Assembly (NCBI GenBank): GCA_013153335.1
Contig: JAADEP010000052.1
Coordinates: 1-5,786 of the forward strand
DNA from: Chloroflexota bacterium
GTDB lineage: Bacteria; Chloroflexota; Anaerolineae; Anaerolineales; DRMV01
Length of the DNA: 5,786 nt
Direction of reading: 5' to 3'
In this document: positions 1 through 5,520 of the stretch, one piece after another
Numbering within the stretch: the stretch's first letter is position 1
Layout: each line of letters starts with the position of its first letter
Notes under the pieces: generated by a model
What the model was told of the DNA's origin: nothing
Database searches by the model: none
What the model saw: only the letters and a program-made list of their open reading frames with translations
Program-made: the position numbers and the translations under genes

Positions 1-137
1 GACCTCGGGTTCACGGGCCTCGGGCGAGGCCTCTGCATCTTGAGGCGCGGCCTGAGCCCGGGTGCACGCAAAGGTTGTAGAAACGGTCAAGCGACGAGGG
101 GGAGGTGCAGGGGGCTGTCGCCGTTGAGCCTCCCCGC
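1..137. other. GC-rich stretch with no supported gene
   Basis: No convincing gene is visible. Two short readings compete. On the + strand, 2-43 reads as a Ser/Ala-rich tail ending in TGA at 41-43, which could be the C-terminus of an upstream gene. On the - strand, the frame ending at position 1 gives a protein-like Ala/Glu/Pro-rich stretch but has no ATG or ribosome binding site inside the window. The two overlap and cannot both be right. A palindrome GGCCTCG (16-22) / CGAGGCC (25-31) has only a 2-nt centre. I cannot choose between the end of a gene, the start of a divergent gene, or plain intergenic DNA. Confidence 0.4.
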
Positions 138-247
138 CGCGGGCTGGAAGCTCGCGGCTAGCATAAAATTACGTGCGAATCACCCGGCCCAACACGCGGG
201 CGTGCGGCGAATTTGTAGCGGGCGAGTTCCGCCGTCCGCGGGCCATG
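138..247. repeat. Palindromic intergenic repeat, copy 1
   Basis: First of two diverged copies of a repeat unit; the second is at 271-373. It opens with a hairpin (138-156; arms around a GGA loop, one mismatch compared with copy 2). The shared segment CTAGCATAAAATT follows, then a variable core, then TAGCGGGCGAGTTCCGCCG, which can fold as 218-224 against 233-239 with one G-T pair. The right palindrome resembles the reverse complement of the left one, so the unit has a terminal-inverted-repeat look. Similarity to copy 2 also reaches about 10 bp upstream of 138. No protein is encoded. Similar hairpin repeats are common in intergenic DNA of high-GC environmental bacteria; the link to a mobile element is inferred. 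Confidence 0.75.
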
Positions 248-270
248 GCCGCGCTCGCGTGCCGCCCCGT

Positions 271-373
271 CGCGGGCTGGAAGCCCGCGGCTAGCATAAA
301 ATTGCGCGCGGATTATCCGGCCCAACGCTCGGCAGCGAGGATAGCGGGCGGGTTCCGCCGCCCGCGGCATGGG
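271..373. repeat. Palindromic intergenic repeat, copy 2
   Basis: Second and more regular copy of the unit at 138-247, offset by 133 bp at the left end and 126 bp at the right end, so there is a small indel in the core. The left hairpin is perfect: CGCGGGCT (271-278), loop GGA, AGCCCGCG (282-289). The right hairpin is also perfect: GCGGGCGG (344-351) against CCGCCCGC (358-365) around a 6-nt loop. Read in reverse complement, the right palindrome lines up with the left one around a central GGAA and ends in the same CTA/TAG boundary. The copy lies about 60 bp upstream of the protease promoter. Confidence 0.8.
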
Positions 374-429
374 CTTCTACGAGATTTGCCTGCACCCTAG
401 CCGAGGAAGCGCGTGGGCCTACCCGAGTT

Positions 430-438
430 TGTTATAAT
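430..438 (+). promoter_or_regulatory. Extended -10 promoter of the protease gene
   Basis: TG (430-431), one base, then a perfect TATAAT (433-438) form an extended -10 element. The hexamer expected 17 bp upstream shows no -35 match, which is usual when an extended -10 is present. The predicted start of transcription is near 445, giving a leader of roughly 58 nt before the ATG at 503. It would also transcribe the kinase gene at 1737. The box lies inside the only longer in-frame reading of the protease, which argues against a start at 413. Confidence 0.65.
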
Positions 439-487
439 GTCCCCAACCGTTCAGGGCGTCCCCTACGCCGTGAGGCATTTTTCCTTT

Positions 488-494
488 GGGAGGA
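488..494 (+). promoter_or_regulatory. Ribosome binding site fixing the protease start
   Basis: GGGAGGA lies 8 nt upstream of the ATG at 503. No comparable site precedes the alternative in-frame start at 413, so this site decides the start codon. Confidence 0.75.
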
Positions 495-502
495 ACACAT
501 CA

Positions 503-1717
503 ATGGCGCAACCACCACCCTATCCTGCCCCTTCGCCCACCGCTGCAGAAGCCCAGGCCGAGGCCGAACGTCAACTTTTGGCCCTGGTCGCCCGAGTGAT
601 GCACATTGAAGCCGTGCAATGGTTTGGCCCGGGGCAGGGGTTGCGCGCCCGGTTTTTGGGGCGCTTGCGCTTCGACCCCGAAAGGGCATACGACCAGCTG
701 GACGCGGTCCTGGCCTATTGGGGGCTCACCCCCCTGTTTCGCCCTGGGCCCGAGGGCAAACACGTGATCTTGATCCACGAAGGCCGACACCAACCGCAAC
801 CCGAGCGCCGCGTATGGCTCAACATCTTGATGTTGGTGCTCACCGTGCTGAGCGTGTTGTTCACCGGCATCGCCAGCCATTATCGTGGGAACCTGCTCCA
901 AGCGATCAAAGACGGCTTGCTCTTCGCGGGCGCGCTGCTCAGCATCCTGATCGCGCACGAAGGCGGGCATTATCTCTTTGCTCGTCGGCACCGCTTGGAC
1001 GTTAGCCTGCCCTACTTTATTCCGTTGCCTTACCCCTTCAGTCCATTCGGTACACTGGGCGCGATCATCCGCCTGCGAAGTGTGCCGCGCAACCGCAAAG
1101 TCCTGCTCGACGTAGGCCTGGCCGGACCGCTAGCGGGCTTGGTGGTGGCCTTGCCGCTGCTCATCCTCGGCCTCGCGCTTTCTGATCTCACTACCCTGCC
1201 CACGCAACACGAAGGCGCGGTTCTGTATCTCGAAGGCAACTCCCTTCTGTACGGCTTTGCCAAATACCTCATGTTCGGGAAGTGGCTCCCGACCACCACC
1301 GGGAGCTTCAGCGAATGGCTTCGCTTTATGCTCACGGGCAAGCCTGTGCCGTGGGGCGGGCAGGATGTGCTCCTGCACCCTATCGCGTTCGCGGCCTGGA
1401 CGGGGCTTTTGGTCACCGCGCTCAACCTGTTGCCCGTGGGCCAGCTGGACGGCGGCCATGTGCTATATTCGCTTTTGGGCGAACGCGCGCGGCGTTTCTT
1501 CCCGGTTTTTCTCGGGTTGACCGCGCTGCTCGGCTTCGTGTGGAGCGGGTGGTGGTTGTGGACATTCCTGTTGCTCGTCTTTGGCCGCCAGTATGCCACC
1601 CCCTTGGACATGCTGACCCCGCTCGATCCTCGACGTAAGGCGCTCGCCTGGTTTGGCCTCCTCCTGTGGCTGCTCACCTTCACCCCCGTGCCCATGATGA
1701 TCTTTACCGCGCCCTAG
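503..1717 (+). CDS. Site-2 protease family (M50) intramembrane zinc metalloprotease, EGY-like
   Basis: Predicted 404-residue polytopic membrane protein. Family members cut membrane-embedded substrates within the bilayer; the substrate here is unknown. The zinc motif HEGGH is at residues 152-156 (HExxH, catalytic Glu153). The third zinc ligand lies in the NLLPVGQLDGGH motif at 308-319, with Asp316. Residues 1-100 form a soluble N-terminal region, Pro/Ala/Glu-rich at first. Hydrophobic segments lie near 105-123, 138-158, 204-226, 293-313, 333-360 (possibly two) and 380-400. No PDZ domain is visible between the two motifs. That absence and the long N-terminal region fit the EGY/archaeal-bacterial M50 subgroup rather than RseP. 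The start at 503 is chosen for its ribosome binding site; a longer frame from 413 would run through the promoter. The lipid-kinase gene follows after 19 bp, probably in the same transcript. Family is confident; role is not. Confidence 0.93.
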   Translation: MAQPPPYPAPSPTAAEAQAEAERQLLALVARVMHIEAVQWFGPGQGLRARFLGRLRFDPERAYDQLDAVLAYWGLTPLFRPGPEGKHVILIHEGRHQPQPERRVWLNILMLVLTVLSVLFTGIASHYRGNLLQAIKDGLLFAGALLSILIAHEGGHYLFARRHRLDVSLPYFIPLPYPFSPFGTLGAIIRLRSVPRNRKVLLDVGLAGPLAGLVVALPLLILGLALSDLTTLPTQHEGAVLYLEGNSLLYGFAKYLMFGKWLPTTTGSFSEWLRFMLTGKPVPWGGQDVLLHPIAFAAWTGLLVTALNLLPVGQLDGGHVLYSLLGERARRFFPVFLGLTALLGFVWSGWWLWTFLLLVFGRQYATPLDMLTPLDPRRKALAWFGLLLWLLTFTPVPMMIFTAP

Positions 1718-1736
1718 TCCCACCGAGGAGTGAGGT

Positions 1737-2648
1737 ATGCAACAGCCAGTCGTGGTGCTCTTCAATCCGTCGGCCAACCGATGGGCCGCGTCGCGACGGC
1801 GAGCCGAGCTCGAAGCCGCGCTCCGAGAAGCGGGTATTCCGTATGAGCTGCAAGTCTCACAGGCCAAAGGGCATTTGCGCCGCCTGGCCGCCAAAGCCGC
1901 GCGGGAACATCCACACCGGCCCATCTTCATCGCGGGCGGCGACGGCTCGGTCGGTGAAAGCGTCAACGGCATAGCCGACGCGCTCGGCGGGGCCCCGCGT
2001 TGGACGCCCATCGGGGTATTCCCTTTGGGCGGGGGCAACGACTTCGTCGCGAATTTGGGCCTGCCGACCGACTTGTTCGAACTGGCCCGCATATACGCCC
2101 AGGGTCGCACGCGGCTGATGGACGTGCTCGATGTGGATGGTATGTATTTCGTGAACAACGCGGCCCTTGGGCTCGAGCCCTACGTCACCCGCATTGAGAA
2201 GCGCATCAACCTGCGTGGACCGTGGCGGTACGCGTGGGCCGCGTTGCGGGGTATTCTCGACAACCCGCGCTGGCACGTGCGCATGCATTGGGAAGGCGGG
2301 TCCTACCAGGGGCCGGTTAACTTGGTTACCGTGGGGAATTGGCCGCGGACCGGCGGGTTCTTCTACCTCACGCCGCAAGCGAACGGGTTCGACGGTCAAT
2401 TGACGTTTACCCTGGCTGCGCTGCCCAGCCGCTGGGCCTTGATCCGCGCGCTGTTCCGGGCCCTGAAGCCGGATAACACCTGGCCCAGTCAGCCGCCCAT
2501 TTGGCAAGCGCATAGCACATGGCTCGAGGTCGCTTGCTACCCGCCCGCGCCGTTGCACGCGGACGGCGAGATCATCACCGACGAAGCCCGCGAGTGCCGC
2601 TTCAATACCCACCCGCGCAAACTTCCGGTCTTTGGCCGATGGGAATAA
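1737..2648 (+). CDS. Diacylglycerol kinase / lipid kinase family protein (DagK/YegS-like)
   Basis: Predicted 303-residue soluble protein with the diacylglycerol-kinase catalytic fold. Such enzymes use ATP to phosphorylate a lipid hydroxyl, often returning diacylglycerol to phosphatidic acid at the membrane. An NPSA motif at residues 10-13 sits in the first strand of the nucleotide-binding domain. GGDGS at 67-71 is the family nucleotide-binding loop. PLGGGNDF at 96-103 is the second signature, with Gly where the usual Thr of GTxNDF stands. NGFDG (216-220) and ADGE (275-278) lie in the C-terminal beta domain, the latter holding the usual catalytic acidic residues. No membrane segment is seen. 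The ATG at 1737 is preceded by GAGGAG (1725-1730) at 6 nt. The gene lies 19 bp after the M50 gene and has no promoter of its own that I can see. The exact lipid substrate cannot be told; YegS-, DgkB- and BmrU-type enzymes share these motifs. Confidence 0.93.
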   Translation: MQQPVVVLFNPSANRWAASRRRAELEAALREAGIPYELQVSQAKGHLRRLAAKAAREHPHRPIFIAGGDGSVGESVNGIADALGGAPRWTPIGVFPLGGGNDFVANLGLPTDLFELARIYAQGRTRLMDVLDVDGMYFVNNAALGLEPYVTRIEKRINLRGPWRYAWAALRGILDNPRWHVRMHWEGGSYQGPVNLVTVGNWPRTGGFFYLTPQANGFDGQLTFTLAALPSRWALIRALFRALKPDNTWPSQPPIWQAHSTWLEVACYPPAPLHADGEIITDEARECRFNTHPRKLPVFGRWE

Positions 2649-2690
2649 GCTTAACCGTGCCGCAGTCCCCGCCCGATTCGCCTTTCACTG

Positions 2691-2714
2691 CCGAGGCCGA
2701 GCGCGTGGCCTTGG
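2691..2714. other. Stable hairpin downstream of the lipid kinase
   Basis: CCGAGGCC (2691-2698) pairs with GGCCTTGG (2707-2714) over 8 positions with one G-T pair and an 8-nt loop. It lies 43 bp after the kinase stop codon, a plausible place for transcription to end. No T-run follows on either side, so it does not qualify as a classical intrinsic terminator. It may instead protect the mRNA end or belong to the folded region that follows. Confidence 0.35.
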
Positions 2715-2733
2715 GACGATAAACGTTCACCCA

Positions 2734-2826
2734 GCTCGCCATGCCTTGGGCTTGACACCCCAATTCGCCGCGATTGGCGTCGCAAATCGCGCTTGGCGGC
2801 CAAGTCCACCCTGTCTCAAGGCGAGC
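2734..2826. other. Nested inverted repeats in the gene-free stretch
   Basis: The 7-base arms GCTCGCC (2734-2740) and GGCGAGC (2820-2826) are perfect reverse complements enclosing about 80 bp. Inside them are CGCGATT (2769-2775) / AATCGCG (2785-2791) with a 9-nt loop, and CTTGG (2792-2796) / CCAAG (2800-2804). A TTGACA at 2752-2757 has no matching -10 box at 16-18 bp, so I do not call a promoter. The nested arrangement suggests a folded transcript or a decayed element end; its role is unknown. Confidence 0.35.
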
Positions 2827-2858
2827 GAGGCCCACGTTCCGAAACGTAATATGCCCGT

Positions 2859-3140
2859 AACGTGGCAGAGAGGAACGGTTCCAGGCTACGCGCCTTCAAA
2901 GAGAGCTTCAGGCAGAGCCCAAGACCGCCCCACTGGCCTGAGGCCGTGCTCCCAAGTGAACAAAACCACCCCATGGTAAACCTAAGGCACGCCAGGGGGA
3001 CTATCTCGGTGGGCAAACGGGAATTCACAAGCCGAAGCCTGGAGACAGACACAAGGCCCGTCCCGCAACCCCGGTCCCTGGGTAGAGGCCTGTTCTCCGC
3101 GGGTCAAAAGAGAGCCACGTGTGGAAGGGATGGTTAGCTT
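2859..3140 (+). ncRNA. Candidate structured non-coding RNA, unidentified
   Basis: This stretch has no believable coding frame but many helices. They are AGGC/GCCT (2883-2886/2892-2895); a 9-bp stem with one G-U, 2905-2913 with 2936-2944; CGTGC/GCACG (2945-2949/2987-2991); CCACC/GGTGG (2966-2970/3008-3012), which crosses the previous helix as a possible pseudoknot; and two abutting stems, ACGGG/CCCGT (3017-3021/3057-3061) and CCCGC/GCGGG (3062-3066/3099-3103). The first of these holds CTG-GAGA-CAG (3039-3048), a GNRA-type tetraloop. Single-stranded parts are A-rich on the + strand (37 A against 12 T in 2941-3060), which sets the strand. Just upstream, CCACGTT/AACGTGG (2832-2838/2859-2865) encloses a weak TAATAT box (2847-2852). 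Boundaries are approximate. It lacks RNase P, tmRNA, SRP and 6S signatures. A HEARO/omega-RNA-like guide RNA without its nuclease gene is possible but unproven. Confidence 0.4.
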
Positions 3141-3351
3141 TCGCGCGGGGGCTCGGTGATTTCACCCCAACCTCTTCTCAATCTTTGGCTACACGCAATC
3201 AAAGCAAGGTACCCGGCCATCCGCCTTTGACCACACGCCGCGCAAAAACGCGCAGGGCGCTCGCTCCACGCCGCCTCCGAGGCGTCCTTTGCAACTTGTT
3301 CGCCCTCATCGGTCTTGGTGAGCCCAGCCTACAACCACGCTGCCAAGGCCG
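3141..3351. other. Intergenic tail before the sensor-kinase stop
   Basis: No gene is seen. Two short palindromes stand out: GGTGA (3155-3159) / TCACC (3162-3166), and CGCCTC (3272-3277) / GAGGCG (3279-3284) around a single C. Near 3238-3256, GC-rich arms flank a run of five A. Read on the - strand this would be a hairpin with T residues in its loop rather than after the stem. The end of the - strand sensor-kinase transcript presumably falls here, but no clear intrinsic terminator can be drawn. Confidence 0.4.
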
Positions 3352-5268
3352 CTACCGTGGACTCCTTTGCCGTTCTGGAGCCGCGCGGTGCTGCACCCGG
3401 GCCGACGCGCGCGCCCCAGCCCAAAGGGGAAGCCACACCCGGGTCGAAACCTGGTGCGGTCGGGGCGTCTCGCCTTCTTCATCCGAAGCCGCAAGCGGGC
3501 GCAACGGCGCGGTTCCCGGCCAGGTCAGGGCCGGCGTGCTCTCAAGCTGCAACGCGCCCTCAAACGCGGTGATGATGCGTCGCGCGTCATAAAGCCCAAT
3601 CCCCGTGCCAAAGGGGTAAAGCTTGCGCGCCCAGCGGCCTCGATAGCCCAGCTCGAAGATGCGCCCCTGGGCCAATTCGTCCGGCTCGATCGGCACGCCG
3701 TAATGGCGCATCTCAAACGTCCACCCTGGCTGGCCCGCGCGCTCTTGATAGATGAGCCGGAGCTCAATGGGCGGCGTGCTCTTGCTCAACGGCCACGTGT
3801 ATTTAACCGCGTTGTGCAGCAGGTGCCCAAACGCGCGACGCAGCGCGTCGGGGTCCGCGTAGACCTTGGCCTCCCGAGGCCAGGGCTCCTGCAGGCTCCA
3901 CGCAACCCCGCGTGCCTGGGCGAAGTCAGCCATCCCTTGCATCGCCTCGTCCAGGGCGTCGGTCAGCAAAGTGGGTTGACGCTGGTACGCCTGCCCGCGC
4001 GCGTCCCAAAACGCGCGGAACAGCTGGCACTCCGGCTCTAAGCTCAAAAGTTGAGCCTCGGTGGGATAGATAACCATCAACGCGGCCGTGCGCACCATAT
4101 CCCAGGCCACGACGCGCAAACCCCGCAGCAAGTCGCGCGAGAACCATGGGCCCCGGCGAGGGCGCTCTTCCCGCAATTTTTGCAGGCGAAAGAGGATGCG
4201 GCTGCCAATGCGCACTTGCGCGGCCGCGATAACCGCAGGCGCGTGCTTTTCCTCTTCCTCGTGCAACTGCTGCAAATGCTCGGCATAACGCCGCAGGTGG
4301 TCCAGGTGAATGCTTTCGAGGTGGCGTTCTTCGGCCTGGCGCAACAGCGCGCGCAAGGCACGCAACATAGGCTGCCGGGTGCGGCGCAGCTCCTGGCGCA
4401 AAAAGGCTTCGTCCCACTCCCAAAGTCGTGCCGGCGTTTGTTCTTGGAAGGGGTCGGACAGCATCGGCACCTTAAGCGTGCTGAGCGCGTGGCGCGCGTC
4501 GCTCAACGCGTTGGTACACGCGTGGACGAGCAACGCGTAGTCGCGCAAGCAGCTCGAGAAGAGCTCGCTTTGACGGAGGTCGCGGACCACGCCGTAGTGT
4601 TCAACGACCTCGCCCTGGGCGTCGACCTGCCACGCTAAATCGGCCGCGACGGGAAGCGGATCGCCCTGCGCGGTGCGCGCCTCGGTCGGCCAACCAAGAA
4701 GCGCGGCATGGGTTGGCCGGGCGCGCAAGGTTTGCGTAAAGCGCTGGTACGCGCCCGCGTCCGGGAACCAGCGATCCACCGAGGGCTCGAGTCGCGCGTC
4801 GGCCGCGCCTTCGCGGTAAAGCCGGGCAAAGCCTGGCGTGGCATACACGAGCCGATCTTTGCCTTTGGCATCACGTTGGGCGATGTAAAACCCCGCGGGC
4901 ACCCGCTGCAAGCGCCGAACGACCTCGGTGCTGGTACGATCGACGAGAAAGCCCCGCCAGCCCTGGTCGCGGTCGGGAGCCAAATACACCCAGGCCCAAA
5001 AATACGGCGATGGGTCTTGATCCCGGCTGCACCGGCGCATGAGAAACGTTTTGCGGACGGGCTCGGTACCGGGCCGCAAGGACTGAAACCACGCGCGCGC
5101 GGCTTCAGGGTCAAAGCAGGTTTCATACCAAAATTGCCCAATACGAGGACACCATACTTGGGCGGCCTCGGCACTTACCCAGGTAACCCTCCCCTCCTTA
5201 TCTAACCGGAACGCTCCACCGGGCAAATCGCCCAGCACGCGCTGTTGCAGGACGTCATGATCCTCCAT
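3352..5268 (-). CDS. Cytoplasmic PAS-GHKL sensor-kinase-like ATP-binding protein, degenerate
   Basis: Predicted 638-residue soluble protein with no signal peptide or clear membrane segment. Residues about 13-111 and 119-235 look like two PAS-type sensory domains. Residues 283-400 are charged and helical; 312-342 is probably a coiled coil. Residues about 467-617 form a GHKL ATPase domain. Its N box includes HNAVKYT (485-491, Asn486), an F-box-like IFELGYRG is at 537-544, and the G2 box GTGIGL is at 554-559. The G1 box reads RHYGVPI (521-527), with His where the usual nucleotide-binding Asp stands. No HExxxP-type H-box is seen, so the phosphoacceptor site is unclear. It may be a divergent histidine kinase or a regulator that only binds ATP. 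The last 22 residues are a low-complexity Arg/Ala tail. No response regulator is adjacent. The ATG at 5268 is preceded by GGAGGGG (5285-5279) and a good promoter. The input signal is unknown. Confidence 0.85.
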   Translation of the reverse strand: MEDHDVLQQRVLGDLPGGAFRLDKEGRVTWVSAEAAQVWCPRIGQFWYETCFDPEAARAWFQSLRPGTEPVRKTFLMRRCSRDQDPSPYFWAWVYLAPDRDQGWRGFLVDRTSTEVVRRLQRVPAGFYIAQRDAKGKDRLVYATPGFARLYREGAADARLEPSVDRWFPDAGAYQRFTQTLRARPTHAALLGWPTEARTAQGDPLPVAADLAWQVDAQGEVVEHYGVVRDLRQSELFSSCLRDYALLVHACTNALSDARHALSTLKVPMLSDPFQEQTPARLWEWDEAFLRQELRRTRQPMLRALRALLRQAEERHLESIHLDHLRRYAEHLQQLHEEEEKHAPAVIAAAQVRIGSRILFRLQKLREERPRRGPWFSRDLLRGLRVVAWDMVRTAALMVIYPTEAQLLSLEPECQLFRAFWDARGQAYQRQPTLLTDALDEAMQGMADFAQARGVAWSLQEPWPREAKVYADPDALRRAFGHLLHNAVKYTWPLSKSTPPIELRLIYQERAGQPGWTFEMRHYGVPIEPDELAQGRIFELGYRGRWARKLYPFGTGIGLYDARRIITAFEGALQLESTPALTWPGTAPLRPLAASDEEGETPRPHQVSTRVWLPLWAGARASARVQHRAAPERQRSPR

Positions 5269-5300
5269 CGCTCCTTCTCCCCTCCAAAGGCTTTATCTCG

Positions 5301-5329
5301 AGTATAGCAAAAACCTGGCAAGATCTCAA
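5301..5329 (-). promoter_or_regulatory. Promoter of the sensor-kinase-like gene
   Basis: Read on the - strand, -35 TTGAGA (5329-5324), a 17-bp spacer and -10 TATACT (5306-5301), with TG one base before the -10, make a near-consensus housekeeping-sigma promoter. Transcription would begin near 5294, giving a leader of roughly 26 nt that contains the GGAGGGG ribosome binding site. Confidence 0.75.
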
Positions 5330-5396
5330 GATTTTATGTACAGAATCTGCCGGATGTGCGAAATCGTGCTCAAGCCGGAGAGGGAGATGAAGCTTT

Positions 5397-5450
5397 GAGC
5401 CTTTCTAGGCAAAACGTACTTCAAGGGCCAAGTATGTCGTCGAGCCTTTC
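5397..5450. repeat. Pair of 9-bp direct repeats in the divergent intergenic region
   Basis: GAGCCTTTC occurs at 5397-5405 and again at 5442-5450, 45 bp apart, between the divergent sensor-kinase and holB genes. The spacing is not a whole number of helical turns that I can argue from. It could be an operator pair, the remains of a small duplication, or chance. Confidence 0.3.
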
Positions 5451-5473
5451 GAAGGCGCGAAGACGCGAAGGCG
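5450..5473. repeat. Three tandem 8-bp units CGAAGRCG
   Basis: CGAAGGCG, CGAAGACG and CGAAGGCG follow each other without gap (5450-5457, 5458-5465, 5466-5473). The array resembles a type of 'GCGAAGACGCGAAGGCG' intergenic repeat that I recall from many environmental bacterial genomes. That recollection has not been checked. It lies about 30 bp upstream of the holB -10 box. Confidence 0.6.
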
Positions 5474-5505
5474 GAGCCCGTCACGAGCCACGTCGCGGGG
5501 CGCGG

Positions 5506-5511
5506 TACAAT
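5506..5511 (+). promoter_or_regulatory. -10 box of holB (leaderless transcript likely)
   Basis: TACAAT lies 9 nt before the ATG at 5521, so transcription would begin at or within a few bases of the start codon. No ribosome binding site is present between the box and the ATG. The hexamer expected 17 bp upstream does not resemble TTGACA, so this call rests on the -10 box and its spacing alone. Confidence 0.5.
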
Positions 5512-5520
5512 AAGCGCACC

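Noticed and set aside
1..169. Minus-strand protein start running off the left edge
   Set aside because: The protein-like Ala/Glu/Pro stretch has no ATG or ribosome site in the window and runs into the repeat; a + strand gene end is equally possible.
138..373. CRISPR array
   Set aside because: Only two units, each over 100 bp, with GC-rich palindromes and no uniform spacers or cas genes.
413..502. Longer N-terminus for the M50 protease starting at 413
   Set aside because: The extension runs through a perfect extended -10 promoter, has no ribosome binding site and adds no recognisable domain; the start at 503 has a good site.
500..991. Long open frame antisense to the protease
   Set aside because: It overlaps a gene with clear catalytic motifs and has no domain or start signal of its own; long antisense frames are expected in high-GC coding DNA.
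2752..2780. Promoter with -35 TTGACA at 2752
   Set aside because: No acceptable -10 hexamer occurs at 16-18 bp spacing; the region is GC-rich there.
2868..2890. Resemblance to the conserved 5' core of RNase P RNA (GAGGAAAGTCC-like)
   Set aside because: The sequence reads GAGAGGAACGGTTCCAGGCT, lacking the invariant GGAAAGTCC, and no matching 3' ACAGAA core is found downstream.
2862..3137. Open frame of 91 codons within the candidate RNA, and overlapping frames nearby
   Set aside because: No domain, poor codon pattern, and the same bases form helices; the A-rich segments fit RNA loops better than codons.
3238..3256. Intrinsic terminator for the - strand sensor-kinase gene
   Set aside because: The T-run on the - strand lies in the hairpin loop rather than after the stem.
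3367..4638. Long + strand open frames (3367-4041 and 4051-4638) opposite the sensor kinase
   Set aside because: They are antisense to a gene with recognisable ATPase boxes; their Arg/Ala-rich, motif-free composition is typical of shadow frames.
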